A stretch of DNA of 38,930 bases from Bacteroidia bacterium (GTDB lineage Bacteria; Bacteroidota; Bacteroidia; UKL13-3), in NCBI GenBank assembly GCA_014376805.1, contig JACMQU010000103.1, forward strand, positions 1 through 38,930, written 5' to 3'. The position numbers and the translations under genes are program-made. Shown piece by piece: positions 27,452-38,700 of this stretch (positions are counted from its first letter, which is position 1; each line of letters begins with the position of its first letter). The notes beneath the pieces are model-generated. The model was not told where the DNA came from. It was given only the letters and a program-made list of their open reading frames with translations, and searched no databases.

Positions 27452-28883
27452 ACTGGGCGTGAATTTTTTCATATTCTTTGATAAACTCCCTTAACTGATC
27501 AACGTTTAAACGTTTTGCTATAATCTTTTTATTAACATCCAACAAATATAACACCGGGGTGCTATAAATATCGTACAAACGACGGAAATTCGTTTCATTA
27601 TTAGGATCATATACATTCAACCACGGTAGTTTATTCTCACGTAAATACTTTTGCCACTCTTTTGCATCAGGTGTTAAACTAACACCAAATACATCAAAAT
27701 ATTTTGTTTTGGCCCCTTTCGGATTCATTTCATTATATAACACTTTTAACTTAGGCATTTCTTCTTTACATTTTCCACAATTAGCATCCCAGAATATCAA
27801 TAAAGTATAATCTGCTTTTAAATTGTAAAGCGTATGATACACATTACTGGTATCCATCATATTTAAATTGGGACCTTTACTGCCTAATAAATTATTGCGT
27901 AACTGATCTGCTCTGTCTTTCATTTTAAACAACAAAGTTTCATCTACCCAGAATGCTTTTCCTTTGGTATAATACTGGTCAACCATGTGTACAAAAACTT
28001 TATCCATACCCATAAAATTAGATGTTTCATAATGGTTGGTAATCCAGAATAAACAGTATTTAAAATTTTCTTTACCTGCCTCAGATTTTTTTAATATATA
28101 ATTAGCAGAACTGATAATGCTATCCGGGATTTGCGGTGTTAGTTTAAGCATAAAATATTCCAGTTTCTGATGAAATACAGGAGTTCTCACTATCCTGTTA
28201 TCCGACCAGTCAAAATTATCGAAGTAATGATTGTAATAATAATGATATTGAAAATTGGAATCAATTATTTCACCCATGTTGTTTAAAGGAGCAGGCGGAA
28301 CATCCACATCTACCATCATTTTAAAAATTTTACTGATCAGTGTAGATGGGTATTGGGTCATTATATTTTTGCGATAATTAACCAGATCTGTAGTAATTAC
28401 TCTGTAGTTATCTGTTAATATGCGGGTTTGTGCAGTATCATTTTTATCCTTTGCTGTTTTAATCCCCTCATCCAGCTTCATAGCTTCTTTACCCATTTTT
28501 GTGGTGTATTTTGTGTAGGTAAAGAACACATCGTTTTCTGGCGAACCTTTTATTTTCATGTTATTTACCAGATCAGCCGTGTCGGTTTCAAGTGTAAATA
28601 CGGGCTCTGAAATAACAAAATCAAAAATCAGATTTTTTTCTGCGGAGGCTAATAAATATACTCCGCCTTCTAAAGGCTTATCACCTTTAAAAACCATTTT
28701 GCCTGTTTTATCGCTCGTAGTGCTATCTCTCAGGTATTGCTTATCTCCAAAATAATAGCCTAAAAAGAATTTTTTGTTAGGATAACCTTTGATTGTTATG
28801 GAGATATTATAACCTTCATCTTTGGCAGAACTAATTCCCATAGCCATGAGCCATATTAAACAACTAACTATTATTTTTTTCAT
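27450..28883 (-). CDS. Exported TlpA-like thioredoxin-fold protein (DUF4369/DUF5106 type)
   Basis: A 477-residue protein with a signal peptide (about 1-20, ending SSAK; no lipobox Cys is evident at the cleavage site). Residues about 25-110 resemble the DUF4369 beta-sandwich found in Bacteroidota disulfide-exchange proteins; about 110-330 is a helical middle domain of DUF5106 type; about 335-470 is a TlpA/AhpC-TSA thioredoxin fold with the redox pair C369-G-K-C372 in WDANCGKC and the cis-proline loop STPV (P443). It most likely reduces or oxidises periplasmic disulfides, perhaps of cytochrome c maturation or secreted proteins. It stands alone and ends in a strong terminator. Confidence 0.88.
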   Translation of the reverse strand: MKKIIVSCLIWLMAMGISSAKDEGYNISITIKGYPNKKFFLGYYFGDKQYLRDSTTSDKTGKMVFKGDKPLEGGVYLLASAEKNLIFDFVISEPVFTLETDTADLVNNMKIKGSPENDVFFTYTKYTTKMGKEAMKLDEGIKTAKDKNDTAQTRILTDNYRVITTDLVNYRKNIMTQYPSTLISKIFKMMVDVDVPPAPLNNMGEIIDSNFQYHYYYNHYFDNFDWSDNRIVRTPVFHQKLEYFMLKLTPQIPDSIISSANYILKKSEAGKENFKYCLFWITNHYETSNFMGMDKVFVHMVDQYYTKGKAFWVDETLLFKMKDRADQLRNNLLGSKGPNLNMMDTSNVYHTLYNLKADYTLLIFWDANCGKCKEEMPKLKVLYNEMNPKGAKTKYFDVFGVSLTPDAKEWQKYLRENKLPWLNVYDPNNETNFRRLYDIYSTPVLYLLDVNKKIIAKRLNVDQLREFIKEYEKIHAQ

Positions 28884-29116
28884 TTTTAAGTGATTTCTAT
28901 TTTGCGGGGAAATTAACTAAAATCATGCCCCTGTTCAAAATTTTATTAATATTAACGATATTTTAAGAGCATTTCGTTAATCCCGGATGATAACGGAAGC
29001 GGGATACTTATGCGTATTTAATAAGTTCTTAAATTAATCATAAGAAAATAGAATTATACTTTTGAGGCAATAAGTATCCTGCCATAGGAACATTCTTTTT
29101 TTTACAATCCTGCAAT

Positions 29117-29995
29117 TTAAGCGGCAGAAGTTATGGCGTCTTTATAAATTTTCTTCACAAGTCCCTGTAAAACATTTCCGGGCCCACATTCAATAAACTC
29201 AGTAGCACCATCTTCAATCATTGCTTCCACAGATTGTGTCCATCTTACCGGTGCAGTTAATTGTGCCGTAAGGTTTAATTTAATTTCATTCACATCTGTT
29301 ATAGCTTTAGCTACATAATTCTGATAAACCGGACAAACCGGTTCCTTAAATTGCGTAGCCTGTATTGCTTCTTCAAGTTCAATACGTGCATGCTCCATAA
29401 AAGGCGAATGAAAAGCACCACTTACAGGCAATATCAGAGCCCGTTTAGCACCGGCGGCTTTCATTAACTCGCATGCTTTTGTTACTGCTGCAATACTTCC
29501 GGAAATTACTAATTGTCCGGGGCAGTTAAAATTGGCAGGTACCACTACATCATCATTTACAGAGGCACAAATTTCTACTACTTTTGCATCATCAAGCCCT
29601 AATATTGCTGCCATGGTTGAAGGTTGCAGCTCGCAAGCTTTCTGCATTGCTATGGCACGGGCGTAAACCAACCTTAATCCCGCTTCAAACGTAATTGCCT
29701 TATTGGCTACAAGCGCAGAGAATTCTCCCAGGCTGTGTCCTGCAACCATATCCGGAGCAAAGTTAGCAAGTGTAATGGCTTTAATAACGGAATGTAAAAA
29801 CACGGCTGGCTGTGTAACTCTTGTTTGCTTTAATTCTTCATCGCTGCCAGAAAACATGATATCTGTTATTGGAAATCCGAGAATTTCATTTGCTTTTTCA
29901 AACAGGATTTTTGCCTCAGAATTTGATTCATAAAGGTCCTTACCCATGCCGGCAAATTGAACACCCTGGCCAGGAAATATATATGCTTTTTTCAT
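29117..29995 (-). CDS. fabD: Malonyl-CoA:ACP transacylase
   Basis: A 292-residue cytoplasmic enzyme of fatty acid synthesis that moves malonyl from CoA to acyl carrier protein. The catalytic serine lies in GHSLGE (S88), the malonyl-binding arginine is R113 in YARAIAMQ, the catalytic histidine is H196 in GAFHSPFM, and the N-terminal PGQGVQ (Q10) forms the oxyanion hole. Length and all key residues match FabD. It lies 124 nt after the pterin synthase gene on the same strand, without other fatty acid genes nearby, which is usual in Bacteroidota where fab genes are scattered. Confidence 0.96.
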   Translation of the reverse strand: MKKAYIFPGQGVQFAGMGKDLYESNSEAKILFEKANEILGFPITDIMFSGSDEELKQTRVTQPAVFLHSVIKAITLANFAPDMVAGHSLGEFSALVANKAITFEAGLRLVYARAIAMQKACELQPSTMAAILGLDDAKVVEICASVNDDVVVPANFNCPGQLVISGSIAAVTKACELMKAAGAKRALILPVSGAFHSPFMEHARIELEEAIQATQFKEPVCPVYQNYVAKAITDVNEIKLNLTAQLTAPVRWTQSVEAMIEDGATEFIECGPGNVLQGLVKKIYKDAITSAA

Positions 29996-30119
29996 AATTA
30001 TTAATAGGATGCTTAATTATTCAGGTAAAACCTGCAACCTTAATAAAAGGTTAGGTTCAACCCGGGTATTTTTTAACAATGATATACAAAAACGATATAA
30101 AAACAGCGAGAAAGAATGT

Positions 30120-30545
30120 TTATTCTCCGTAATAAGAAACGAAGTTGTTTTCAGTCTCAATCAATTTAATACAGTGCAATTTGCCATTTTCAATATGTGG
30201 TTCAAGTAAGGCCCATATAGCTACCACAATATTTTCTATAGAAGGAATCTGCCCTTTCAAAAAATCAACATCTTCATTCAGGTTTTTGTGGTCAAGTTTT
30301 TCCGTAATAAATTCTTTGATAATTTGTTTCAGTTTTTTTAGATCCATCACCATACCTGTTTCAGGATCGGATATGCCTTTTATGGTAACAAACAACTCGA
30401 AGTTATGACCATGATAAAACTTATTAGCGCACTTTCCAAAGAAAGCTTCATTAGCTTCTTCCGACCACTTAGGATTATACAATTTATGAGCAGCGTTAAA
30501 TCGCTCCCTTCTTGTAATGTATACTATTTTTTGTTTTTCAGCCAT
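30120..30545 (-). CDS. 6-pyruvoyl-tetrahydropterin synthase-type enzyme (PTPS/QueD superfamily)
   Basis: A 141-residue tunnelling-fold protein. Zinc ligands are H20 (FNAAH), H45 and H47 (YHGHNF); the catalytic cysteine is C39, and E130 (IETEN) is the substrate anchor; D85-H86 in LDHKNL completes the catalytic set. The spacing is C-x5-H-G-H, as in animal-type PTPS, whereas QueD of queuosine synthesis has C-x3-H-G-H, and the residues around the site (GMVM, DHKNL, ETENN) also resemble the animal enzyme more. It may thus make 6-pyruvoyl-tetrahydropterin rather than, or besides, 6-carboxy-tetrahydropterin. No queC, queE or queF gene is adjacent. A promoter fits just upstream. Confidence 0.92.
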   Translation of the reverse strand: MAEKQKIVYITRRERFNAAHKLYNPKWSEEANEAFFGKCANKFYHGHNFELFVTIKGISDPETGMVMDLKKLKQIIKEFITEKLDHKNLNEDVDFLKGQIPSIENIVVAIWALLEPHIENGKLHCIKLIETENNFVSYYGE

Positions 30546-31092
30546 GCCAGCTCATAAAAATCAGGCCGCAAATATAAGTGATTTGAATTTAATCAATACA
30601 TATTAAACATGATATTTCTGTCAGTTCTGATATTATAATTAATTTTTTTTAAGTTTTTTTCTCTACATTTTATTTTACAGATTCTTTCATATTAAGAAAA
30701 TTAAGAGTAATATAGCCCAGCCTTAACCGGATTAAAAAACCTGAAAAAAAGAAGATCTCTATGCTATTTATACTGGTTAAATATATTTGTTTATGAATAA
30801 TTCTCACAGGTATTACAACTCGTTTGACAAAGTGAAATTGAAAAAATATTTTCATTTGAAAAAACCTTGTTAAAATTAGAAATAGTTTCATCACCTTCTG
30901 TTTTTTTTAATTGTAATGAAATAGATAAATGTATTTAAATTTCTTATAGTTTCAATTATTTTAAACTACTACCAGTTTACTGTTACCTAACGTATAAATT
31001 TTTATGATTGATGTTGTTAGCTAAAGCAGAAAAGCAAGTTACATAGGATTGCCCCTCATTTTGTTTATTTTCGCTAACTTTAATGTTTAAAT
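30546..31092. other. Divergent intergenic region between pterin synthase and hldD
   Basis: About 550 nt of AT-rich sequence. It holds the pterin synthase promoter (30569-30596). For hldD only a partial match (TAACTTTA near 31074) was found. A 74-codon minus-strand frame (30670-30894) is judged accidental. Confidence 0.4.
30569..30596 (-). promoter_or_regulatory. Predicted promoter for the pterin synthase gene
   Basis: On the minus strand TTG (30594-30596) is followed after 17 nt by TATATTTG (30569-30576), an exact TAnnTTTG. Transcription would begin near 30562, about 17 nt before the ATG. Confidence 0.5.
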
Positions 31093-32061
31093 ATGATTGT
31101 AGTTACTGGAGCAGAAGGTTTTATTGGAAGTTGTCTGGTTGCTTGTTTGAACCAACAGAATTTTAATGATCTTATACTTGTAGATGATTTCGATGCCAAT
31201 CCTCAGCGCAAGAAAAACATGCTTGGAAAGGTGTTTAAAGCCAAAGTTGAACGCAAAGTTTTTTTTGAATGGATGGATCAGCATGCACATGAAGTTCAGT
31301 TTGTTTTTCATATAGGTGCACGCACAGATACAACCGAAAAAGATGAAGCAATTTTTAAAGAGTTAAATATTGATTTTAGTAAACGCCTTTTTAAAGCCTG
31401 CACAACCGAAGGCATACCTATTGTTTATGCATCAAGCGCAGCAACATATGGTAACGGTGAAAATGGATACACAGATGATGAAGTTAAATTAAGTGCCTTA
31501 GAACCCTTGAATCCTTATGGCCGTTCAAAAAACGAGTTTGATAAATGGGTATTGGATCAGCCCGTTAAGCCATATTTCTGGGTAAGTTTAAAGTTTTTTA
31601 ATGTATTCGGACCAAACGAAAATCACAAACAACGGATGGCAAGTGTGGTCTATCATGCCTATCATCAGATAAAAGAAACAGGAAAGGTTAAGTTGTTTAA
31701 ATCGCACCGCGATGATTATAAAGATGGTGAACAAAAACGCGATTTTATTTATGTAAAAGATTTGTGTGATGTTTGTATGTTCTTCCTGTTTCATCGTAAA
31801 AATTCGGGCATATATAACCTTGGTTCAGGACATGCCCGTACCTGGAATGCGGTAGCTGAAAGTATATTTAAGGCATTGCAATTACCTACACGCATAGAAT
31901 ACATACCAATACCTGAAGACATAAGAGAAACCTACCAGTATTTTACAGAGGCCAACATGCAAAAATTAATTCGCATTGGTTATTCAAAGCCCTTCTTAAC
32001 TGTAGAAGATGCAGTAACAGACTATGTTCAGAATTATTTAGAAGAAGGCAAATACATTTAG
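31093..32061 (+). CDS. hldD: ADP-L-glycero-D-manno-heptose 6-epimerase
   Basis: A 322-residue short-chain dehydrogenase-type epimerase. The NADP-binding loop TGAEGFIGS (G6, G9, G12) starts the protein, DDF follows strand 2, SSAATYG (about 114-120) gives the catalytic Ser/Thr, and Y142-x3-K146 (YGRSK) is the catalytic pair. NVFGPNE, HRDDYKDGEQKRDFIYVKD and NLGSG match HldD specifically rather than UDP-galactose epimerases. The enzyme makes ADP-L-glycero-heptose for LPS inner core in the cytoplasm. It heads a three-gene unit: the histidine kinase starts 8 nt after its stop codon. No other heptose genes are in the window. Confidence 0.93.
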   Translation: MIVVTGAEGFIGSCLVACLNQQNFNDLILVDDFDANPQRKKNMLGKVFKAKVERKVFFEWMDQHAHEVQFVFHIGARTDTTEKDEAIFKELNIDFSKRLFKACTTEGIPIVYASSAATYGNGENGYTDDEVKLSALEPLNPYGRSKNEFDKWVLDQPVKPYFWVSLKFFNVFGPNENHKQRMASVVYHAYHQIKETGKVKLFKSHRDDYKDGEQKRDFIYVKDLCDVCMFFLFHRKNSGIYNLGSGHARTWNAVAESIFKALQLPTRIEYIPIPEDIRETYQYFTEANMQKLIRIGYSKPFLTVEDAVTDYVQNYLEEGKYI

Positions 32062-32068
32062 GCAGCAT

Positions 32069-35000
32069 TTGAAACCACCTCTTAAATATTTGTTATGGCT
32101 TTTGGCAAGCATGATTTGCCTGGTATTATTATTATTGCTTGAAGTGGGTATTTTACAAAATACAAAACAGCAAACAAAAAATAATTATGAGCAAACGCAA
32201 TCTATTTTCTACGCAAAGGAAATAAATGGGAAACAACTTATCAGTGCATTATTAAAAGATACCGGTAACCTGCAAAGAAACTGGATTGATTATATTGATC
32301 TGGCTAAAAAGGAAAATTTCATCATTCATTTATTCAGAAATGATTCTTTAATAATCTGGACGGATAACAGTGTAAATTCAAAAAAATATTTACCTGTTTT
32401 TAAAGATGGTTTTGATTATATAAGCACGAATAATGGAGCCTATCTGGTTTCCTTTAAGAGTGCCGGAGCTTTTAAGATAGCTATATTTTATCAGATTAAA
32501 ACCAATTATATTTATCAGAATCAATACATTCAAAATCATTTTAATCAGGATCTGGCTTTTTTAGGATCTGCACTTTTCAGTCCATCACCCATTAATGATT
32601 TTATTAACCTGGTAGACCTGAATGGCAAATACCTTTGTTCCATACAAATTTTTGGTGCACCCAAAATAACTCCGATATGGCTTAAGCTTGCCATATTGCT
32701 GAATATATTCGTATGCATTATTTTGTTTCATCGCTTTAGTATGGGGTTGGTTGCAATAAATTTTATAGCAGGATCATTTGTTTTTATTGCACTTACACAA
32801 TTAGCACGCTGGCTCTTTTTAAAATACAAATTACCTGTATTTGTTTACAGCCTTAAACTGTTTAGTCCCGAAATTTATGCTTCATCCATTTATAATCCGT
32901 CTCTGGGTGATTTTATGATTGCTGTGGCAACCTTACTCTGGTTTTTCTTTATGATAAAAAAAGCTGACGGTTTAAACACAACAAAGAAGGTGTATTTATT
33001 TATGCAGCTTCTGTTTGTTGGATGGATAACCATAACGCTTGCTGATGCTGCATTTGACAGTATAAAGAGTCTGGTGTTCGACTCACAGATTTCATTTGAC
33101 ATTAAAAATATTTATGCATTAAATGAATATACTTTTTTAGGACTGATCCTTTCAATTATGTTGCTTATGGTGGTGTATCAGATGGTGATCCGCATGTATA
33201 AACTTCTCAGAAATAATACGTTGAATCCATATGAAAAACTCTTGATCCTCGGCTTTGTTTTTTACTTTCTACATCCATGGCTGGTGCTACATTTATATGA
33301 ACGCACTATCTTTTATCCGTTTGGAAGTTCACTGCTTATCATGAGTTTTCTATCCTATAAACACTGGGTTCAAAGCCGTATTAACCGGTTTCAGCAGTAT
33401 TTTATTCTGGTGGTACTTTTGTCTGTATTTACCTCCATCTCAATCTATTACTGGAACAACAAAGAAGAGGAAGAGAACCGAGTACTATTTGCGGGTAAGC
33501 TGGTTTCGCAAAATGATGTAAATGCAGAATATTTTTTGAATGATATTGAAAAGAAAATTGCAGCAGACAGGCAAATAAAAAGCTATTTCAATAATCCTAT
33601 TGCTCTTAAGTCGCAATTGGTTAAAAAGCTGCGGCAACTGTATTTCTCAGGTTATTTAAGTAAGTATGATATTTCTGTTTATGATTTTGATTCAACATTA
33701 AATCATTACCAGGTTCGCAATGTATTTACTTTCAAACAGGTTAATTATATCTATCAGCATTTAGGATCAAAAACCATTAATCAGAATTTTAGATTCCTTA
33801 AAAATAATGCTTATTTAAAAGGATACCTCGCCAAATTTGTTACCAAACAGAATGGCAGAATTAGTGGTTATTTTTTTATACACCTGCAACCAAAATTACT
33901 GCAAGATGAAAACCGTTTTGATGAACTACTACTTGAAGGTTTCAGAAGCAAAAGCAGAAAACGGCATGATTATTCGTATGCCATTTACAGAGATATGAAA
34001 CTGCTTAGTCAGAGCGGTGAATTTGCTTACCGCACCACTTATACCTGGAATGATATTAAAGATAAGACACTTATTTTTGAGGAGAATGGTTATAGCCATT
34101 TAATTTTTAAAGAGAACGATCAACTCATTGTAGTGGTAAGTAAAAGGGCTGCTTCGTGGTATGAACCATTCGGTTTATTTTCTTTATCATTTACTTTTTT
34201 TACCTTATTACTAATTGCTTCCTTAGGTGTTTATATTTTTTTTAACAATAGTGTTATAAATAAATCTAAGCTATATAAAAACAGAATCTGGCAGTTTTTA
34301 CAAAACCTCATCAATGAAATACTTATTGTTAAAGATGCCGACCTGAGTTTGATCCGTACACGCATTCAGGTAGGAGTGGTGCTTATTGTTTTTGCTACCT
34401 TAAGTGTAACTGCCTACTTTACCATTAATTTTATTAGCACACAAAATGCTGAAAAACAAAGCGAGAAACTAATTAAAAAACTCCGTAATGTAGTGAGTGC
34501 AATTGAAAATGAAAGTCAGGATGGAAGTTTCTCTATGAAGCAGAATGATGCGGAAGCTTATATTAATCAGATTGCAGATTTTTATAATACCGATATCACC
34601 TTTTATAATCCACGTGGGGAGATGATAACCTCAACAGTAAAAAAAGTTTATGATGACGGAATTATTGCGCCCTTAATGAATGCAGAAGCATATTTTCACC
34701 TGAATGGATTAAGGGAATCGCAATACATACAAACAGAGCAAATAGCCACCTTTAATTATAACGGAGCCTATGTGCCTGTATTTAATAAAAACCGAAGTCT
34801 GATGGGTTATATACAACTCCCTAATTTTTATCAGCAAGGCGATCTTTTCTCTGAGATCTCTTCCATTATAGTGGGTTTTATTAACCTTTATGCTTTCATG
34901 TTTTTGATTATTGGAATTGTAGCATGGCTGGTATCACGTAATATTTCTTATCCCTTAATGCTCATTCAGCAACAAATGGCTAAAACCACCATAGGTAAAA

Positions 35001-35785
35001 AGAATGAGGCTATTTTATGGAGTCGCAATGATGAGATTGGACAACTGGTAAAACAATATAACCTGATGATTGATCAGTTGGAAGAGAGTGCTGAAAAGTT
35101 AGGAACAAGTGAACGGGAAGGTGCCTGGCGAGACATTGCCCGGCAAATTGCTCATGAAATAAAAAACCCGCTTACCCCGATGAAATTAAGTGTGCAACAC
35201 CTGGAACGTGCCTGGAAAGATCAGTCGCCAAAACTCCCTGAAACGTTTAAACGGGTTACACAAACCCTGATTACACAAATTGATACACTGAGTGAACTTG
35301 CTACTGAGTTCAGCAGTTTTGCAAAAATGCCCGCACCAAAATATGAGCATTTCAACTTGTACAATATGATCGATCAGGTTGTGCATATGCAAAGAGAAAC
35401 TTTTGAAGGTAGCATTTCATTTAATTGTGAGGAGGAATTACAAATCTGGTTTGACCCAAGTTACCTGAACCGCACGCTAACTAATCTGGTTAAAAATGCC
35501 GTACAAGCCGTACCCGAAGATAGGTTTGGGGTAATACAGCTAACTGCTGCTGTTATTAACGACAAGGTGATGATTAAAGTTACAGATAATGGAAGCGGAA
35601 TTAGTGAAGAGCAGAGAGAAAAAGTATTTATGCCTTATTTTAGTACTAAGGTAATTGGTATGGGTTTAGGCTTACCTATTGTAAAAAGCATGATTGAAAG
35701 TGGAGGAGGAGAAATTAGCTTTACCAGCACTGTAGGGATAGGTACAACTTTTACCATATTACTGCCGTTAAGTAAGTTAGAATGA
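32069..35785 (+). CDS. Large NtrY-like sensor histidine kinase
   Basis: A 1238-residue membrane kinase. It begins at TTG 8 nt after hldD; the next ATG (32111) would cut into the first membrane span (about 7-28). A first extracytoplasmic domain is followed by a cluster of membrane spans (about 210-440), a second extracytoplasmic domain (about 470-690), further spans, a third sensing domain (about 800-930) and a HAMP linker (about 950-1003). The kinase core has H1029 in ARQIAHEIKNPLTPMKLS, the N box LVKNAVQA (about 1140), G1 DNGSGIS (about 1173), F box FMPYFSTK and G2 GMGLGLPIVKSMIE. The H box is of the NtrY type. No response regulator is adjacent. The next gene overlaps its stop codon, so sensor and outer-membrane protein are translated together. 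Confidence 0.9.
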   Translation: MKPPLKYLLWLLASMICLVLLLLLEVGILQNTKQQTKNNYEQTQSIFYAKEINGKQLISALLKDTGNLQRNWIDYIDLAKKENFIIHLFRNDSLIIWTDNSVNSKKYLPVFKDGFDYISTNNGAYLVSFKSAGAFKIAIFYQIKTNYIYQNQYIQNHFNQDLAFLGSALFSPSPINDFINLVDLNGKYLCSIQIFGAPKITPIWLKLAILLNIFVCIILFHRFSMGLVAINFIAGSFVFIALTQLARWLFLKYKLPVFVYSLKLFSPEIYASSIYNPSLGDFMIAVATLLWFFFMIKKADGLNTTKKVYLFMQLLFVGWITITLADAAFDSIKSLVFDSQISFDIKNIYALNEYTFLGLILSIMLLMVVYQMVIRMYKLLRNNTLNPYEKLLILGFVFYFLHPWLVLHLYERTIFYPFGSSLLIMSFLSYKHWVQSRINRFQQYFILVVLLSVFTSISIYYWNNKEEEENRVLFAGKLVSQNDVNAEYFLNDIEKKIAADRQIKSYFNNPIALKSQLVKKLRQLYFSGYLSKYDISVYDFDSTLNHYQVRNVFTFKQVNYIYQHLGSKTINQNFRFLKNNAYLKGYLAKFVTKQNGRISGYFFIHLQPKLLQDENRFDELLLEGFRSKSRKRHDYSYAIYRDMKLLSQSGEFAYRTTYTWNDIKDKTLIFEENGYSHLIFKENDQLIVVVSKRAASWYEPFGLFSLSFTFFTLLLIASLGVYIFFNNSVINKSKLYKNRIWQFLQNLINEILIVKDADLSLIRTRIQVGVVLIVFATLSVTAYFTINFISTQNAEKQSEKLIKKLRNVVSAIENESQDGSFSMKQNDAEAYINQIADFYNTDITFYNPRGEMITSTVKKVYDDGIIAPLMNAEAYFHLNGLRESQYIQTEQIATFNYNGAYVPVFNKNRSLMGYIQLPNFYQQGDLFSEISSIIVGFINLYAFMFLIIGIVAWLVSRNISYPLMLIQQQMAKTTIGKKNEAILWSRNDEIGQLVKQYNLMIDQLEESAEKLGTSEREGAWRDIARQIAHEIKNPLTPMKLSVQHLERAWKDQSPKLPETFKRVTQTLITQIDTLSELATEFSSFAKMPAPKYEHFNLYNMIDQVVHMQRETFEGSISFNCEEELQIWFDPSYLNRTLTNLVKNAVQAVPEDRFGVIQLTAAVINDKVMIKVTDNGSGISEEQREKVFMPYFSTKVIGMGLGLPIVKSMIESGGGEISFTSTVGIGTTFTILLPLSKLE

Positions 35786-38700
35786 AATGCCTGGTAATAA
35801 TATCATTTTTATTGGTATGCCGGCTTTATTTTACCGGACTAAATGCTCAGCCATATAAGCAGGGACGTATAAAAGAATTTATACTTGATATGGATACCCT
35901 GATTATAGATACCGCCGTTATTGTAAAAAATACCATCAGGGTAAAAAGTAATACAATCATCTATACAGAAGGTATTGATTATAAAATTAATTATTATTCA
36001 GGCAGTTTTATAAATTTAACAATTAGCAAAGGCACAGTATTGCAAATTACTTATGTGCCGGTTATTTATAATATCAGGCAGGTTTACAAGAATAAAGATA
36101 AGATAATCATTCAGCAGGAGTTTAACGATATTAGCAATCCTTTTGCTTACAGGCCGGGCGGTGAAGGTATTGATCCCTTTATGAAAAATGATGGCCTGGT
36201 TGTTAATGGAAGCGTGTCTCGCGGATTATCATTTGGCAATAATCAAAACGCGGTGGTTAATTCTAATCTTAACCTGCAACTTGCAGGTAAAATAAACAAT
36301 GATGTAGATGTTCTGGCAGCCATCAGTGATGATAATAATCCTATACAGCCAGAGGGAAACTCGCAGGAATTGCAAGACTTTGACCAGGTATTTGTGCAGT
36401 TCAGTAAGAACAAACAGAAGCTGGTAGTTGGAGATTTTTTAATGTCACGACCTGATCCATCTTATTTTTTAAATTATTATAAAAAATCGCGTGGCTTGCA
36501 GGCCCAGACTTATTTTGATCTTAATAAAAAAAGCAGTTTACAGGTTGGTGCACAGGCTGCCATTTCCAGAGGGCGGTTTGTAAGGAATATCATTAACGGA
36601 ACAGAAGGCAATCAGGGTCCGTACAGACTTCACGGACCAAATGGCGAACTTTTCATTATTGTTATTTCAGGAACCGATGGCATATATCTGGATGGTGAAC
36701 GTTTAACACGGGGTGAACAGAATGATTATATTATTGATTACAACAGTGGTGAAATTACTTTTATGCCAAAACGTATAATTACTCAGTACAGCAGAATTGT
36801 TGTGGAGTTTCAATATTCAGATCGCAATTATGCGCGAACCGTATTTGGTACAAATGTTAAATTCGATTATAAGAATGCAACATTTTACGTTAATTACTTT
36901 ACCGAACAGGATAATAAAAATCAACCCTTTCAACAGAGTTTAAATGATAGTAACAAACAACTTTTGGCAAGTGTGGGAAACAATTTGAATGCTGCTGTTG
37001 TAAGCAGTGCAGTTAGAACAACAAACTTTGATACAAAAAAAATATTATACCGTAAAATAGATACACTCGGTTATGTGGGTGTGTATATTAATACCCTTTA
37101 TCCCACCGCCGACTCGGTTTACTATGAATTAAGATTTTCATTTGTGGGAACGAATAAAGGTAACTATAAGCAAAGTGCTTCGGGTGCAAATGGCAGAGTG
37201 TTTGTATGGGTTGAGCCGGTTAATGGAATTCCGCAGGGCGATTTTGAACCCATAACAATTCTGATAGCACCTAATAAAAGACAATTGCTTAGTGTGGGCA
37301 CTTCTTTAAGACTGGACTCAAATACATTTATTAAAGTGGAACTTGCCAGAAGTGCTTATGACCGCAATTTATTTAGTAGCCTTGATGAACAGAACAATGC
37401 CGGATATGGCGTTAAGTTAGATGCAGTAAATAAAAAATTAATCAGGGCAATTGAACCAACATTAACAGGTGCCAGAAAATATATTCACTGGCAAAATGAG
37501 TTACAATATGAATTTGTAGATAAAAACTTCAGGTATATTGAACGTTACAGAAATGTGGAGTTTGACAGGATCTGGAACCGGCAGCTTACCAATCAGCAAC
37601 AAACAGATACCGGATATCTGGAACATATCTTACAAGCTAAAACCGCACTTCAGGTAAATAATGTAAGTGTAGTAAGTTATACACTGGGTTATTATAACCG
37701 GGCACAGAATTTATTTAATGGCTTAAGACATGTGTTTAATACAAATTTAAGAAACAGAAGGAATCAGTTAACAGGCTCATTTGAGTGGCTGCAGGCGCAG
37801 CAGAAACCATTTGTATTGTCTGCAGGTTATACTAACGCAGCACAAAGTTTATTGGGCACTTATGCCCGTATTGTTGGCAAAGTTCAGTTAGGTACAAAAA
37901 TAACGGGAGAAAAAAGCAGTTATAAAAACAATAACGACAGCTTACTGGCAGGGAGTTTCGCTTATCAGCAATATGGCTTTTTTGTAAAGAGTATAGATTC
38001 TCTGCGAACTCAGTTTTTTGTTGAATATAACCATCGCCAGGATCAATCACCTGCTGGTAAAATATTCTTAAATGCAACGCTTGCTAAAGAGCTTAAGGGA
38101 GGGATGAGTGTCTTACAAACCAACTTCAATAAGCTCAACATAGATGTAGCTTACAGGAGTTTCTCTATAAATGACAGCAATTTTAGTAAACTTAAACCGG
38201 GGCAAACTTTGTTAAGCAGAATAGAATATGATTATGCCTTTATGCAAAGATTTATCAGTGCCAACTCATATATTCAATTAGGTTCAGGCAATGAATTACG
38301 CCGTGATTTTCAGTATGTACAGGTGCCTGCCGGACAAGGTCTTTATGTCTGGAAAGATTTTAATGAAGATGGTCGTCAGCAACTCAATGAATTTCTCATC
38401 GCTTCCTTTGCCGATAAAAACCAGGCCAGTTACATAAAGGTGTTTTTACCCACTACTACTTTTATAAGAACCAACAGCACACAGGTAAGTCAGACATTAA
38501 ATATTAATCCGTTAAGCAAGTGGGCAAGAGCAGGCGGATTAATAAAACTGTTTACCAGGTTTAGTGATCAGGCAGCTATAAGGTATGAACGCAAAGTATT
38601 GGCAGGATCCGGTTTCGATCTGATGAAACTGTTTAGTCCTAAACTGGCCGACAGCAGTTTGATAACTGTAGGTACAGTTTTAAGAAATACATTTTTCTTT

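Noticed and set aside
30670..30894. 74-codon minus-strand frame rich in Phe and Ile
   Set aside because: Lies in very AT-rich intergenic DNA where T-rich runs give Phe/Ile/Leu by chance; no promoter or clear membrane topology.
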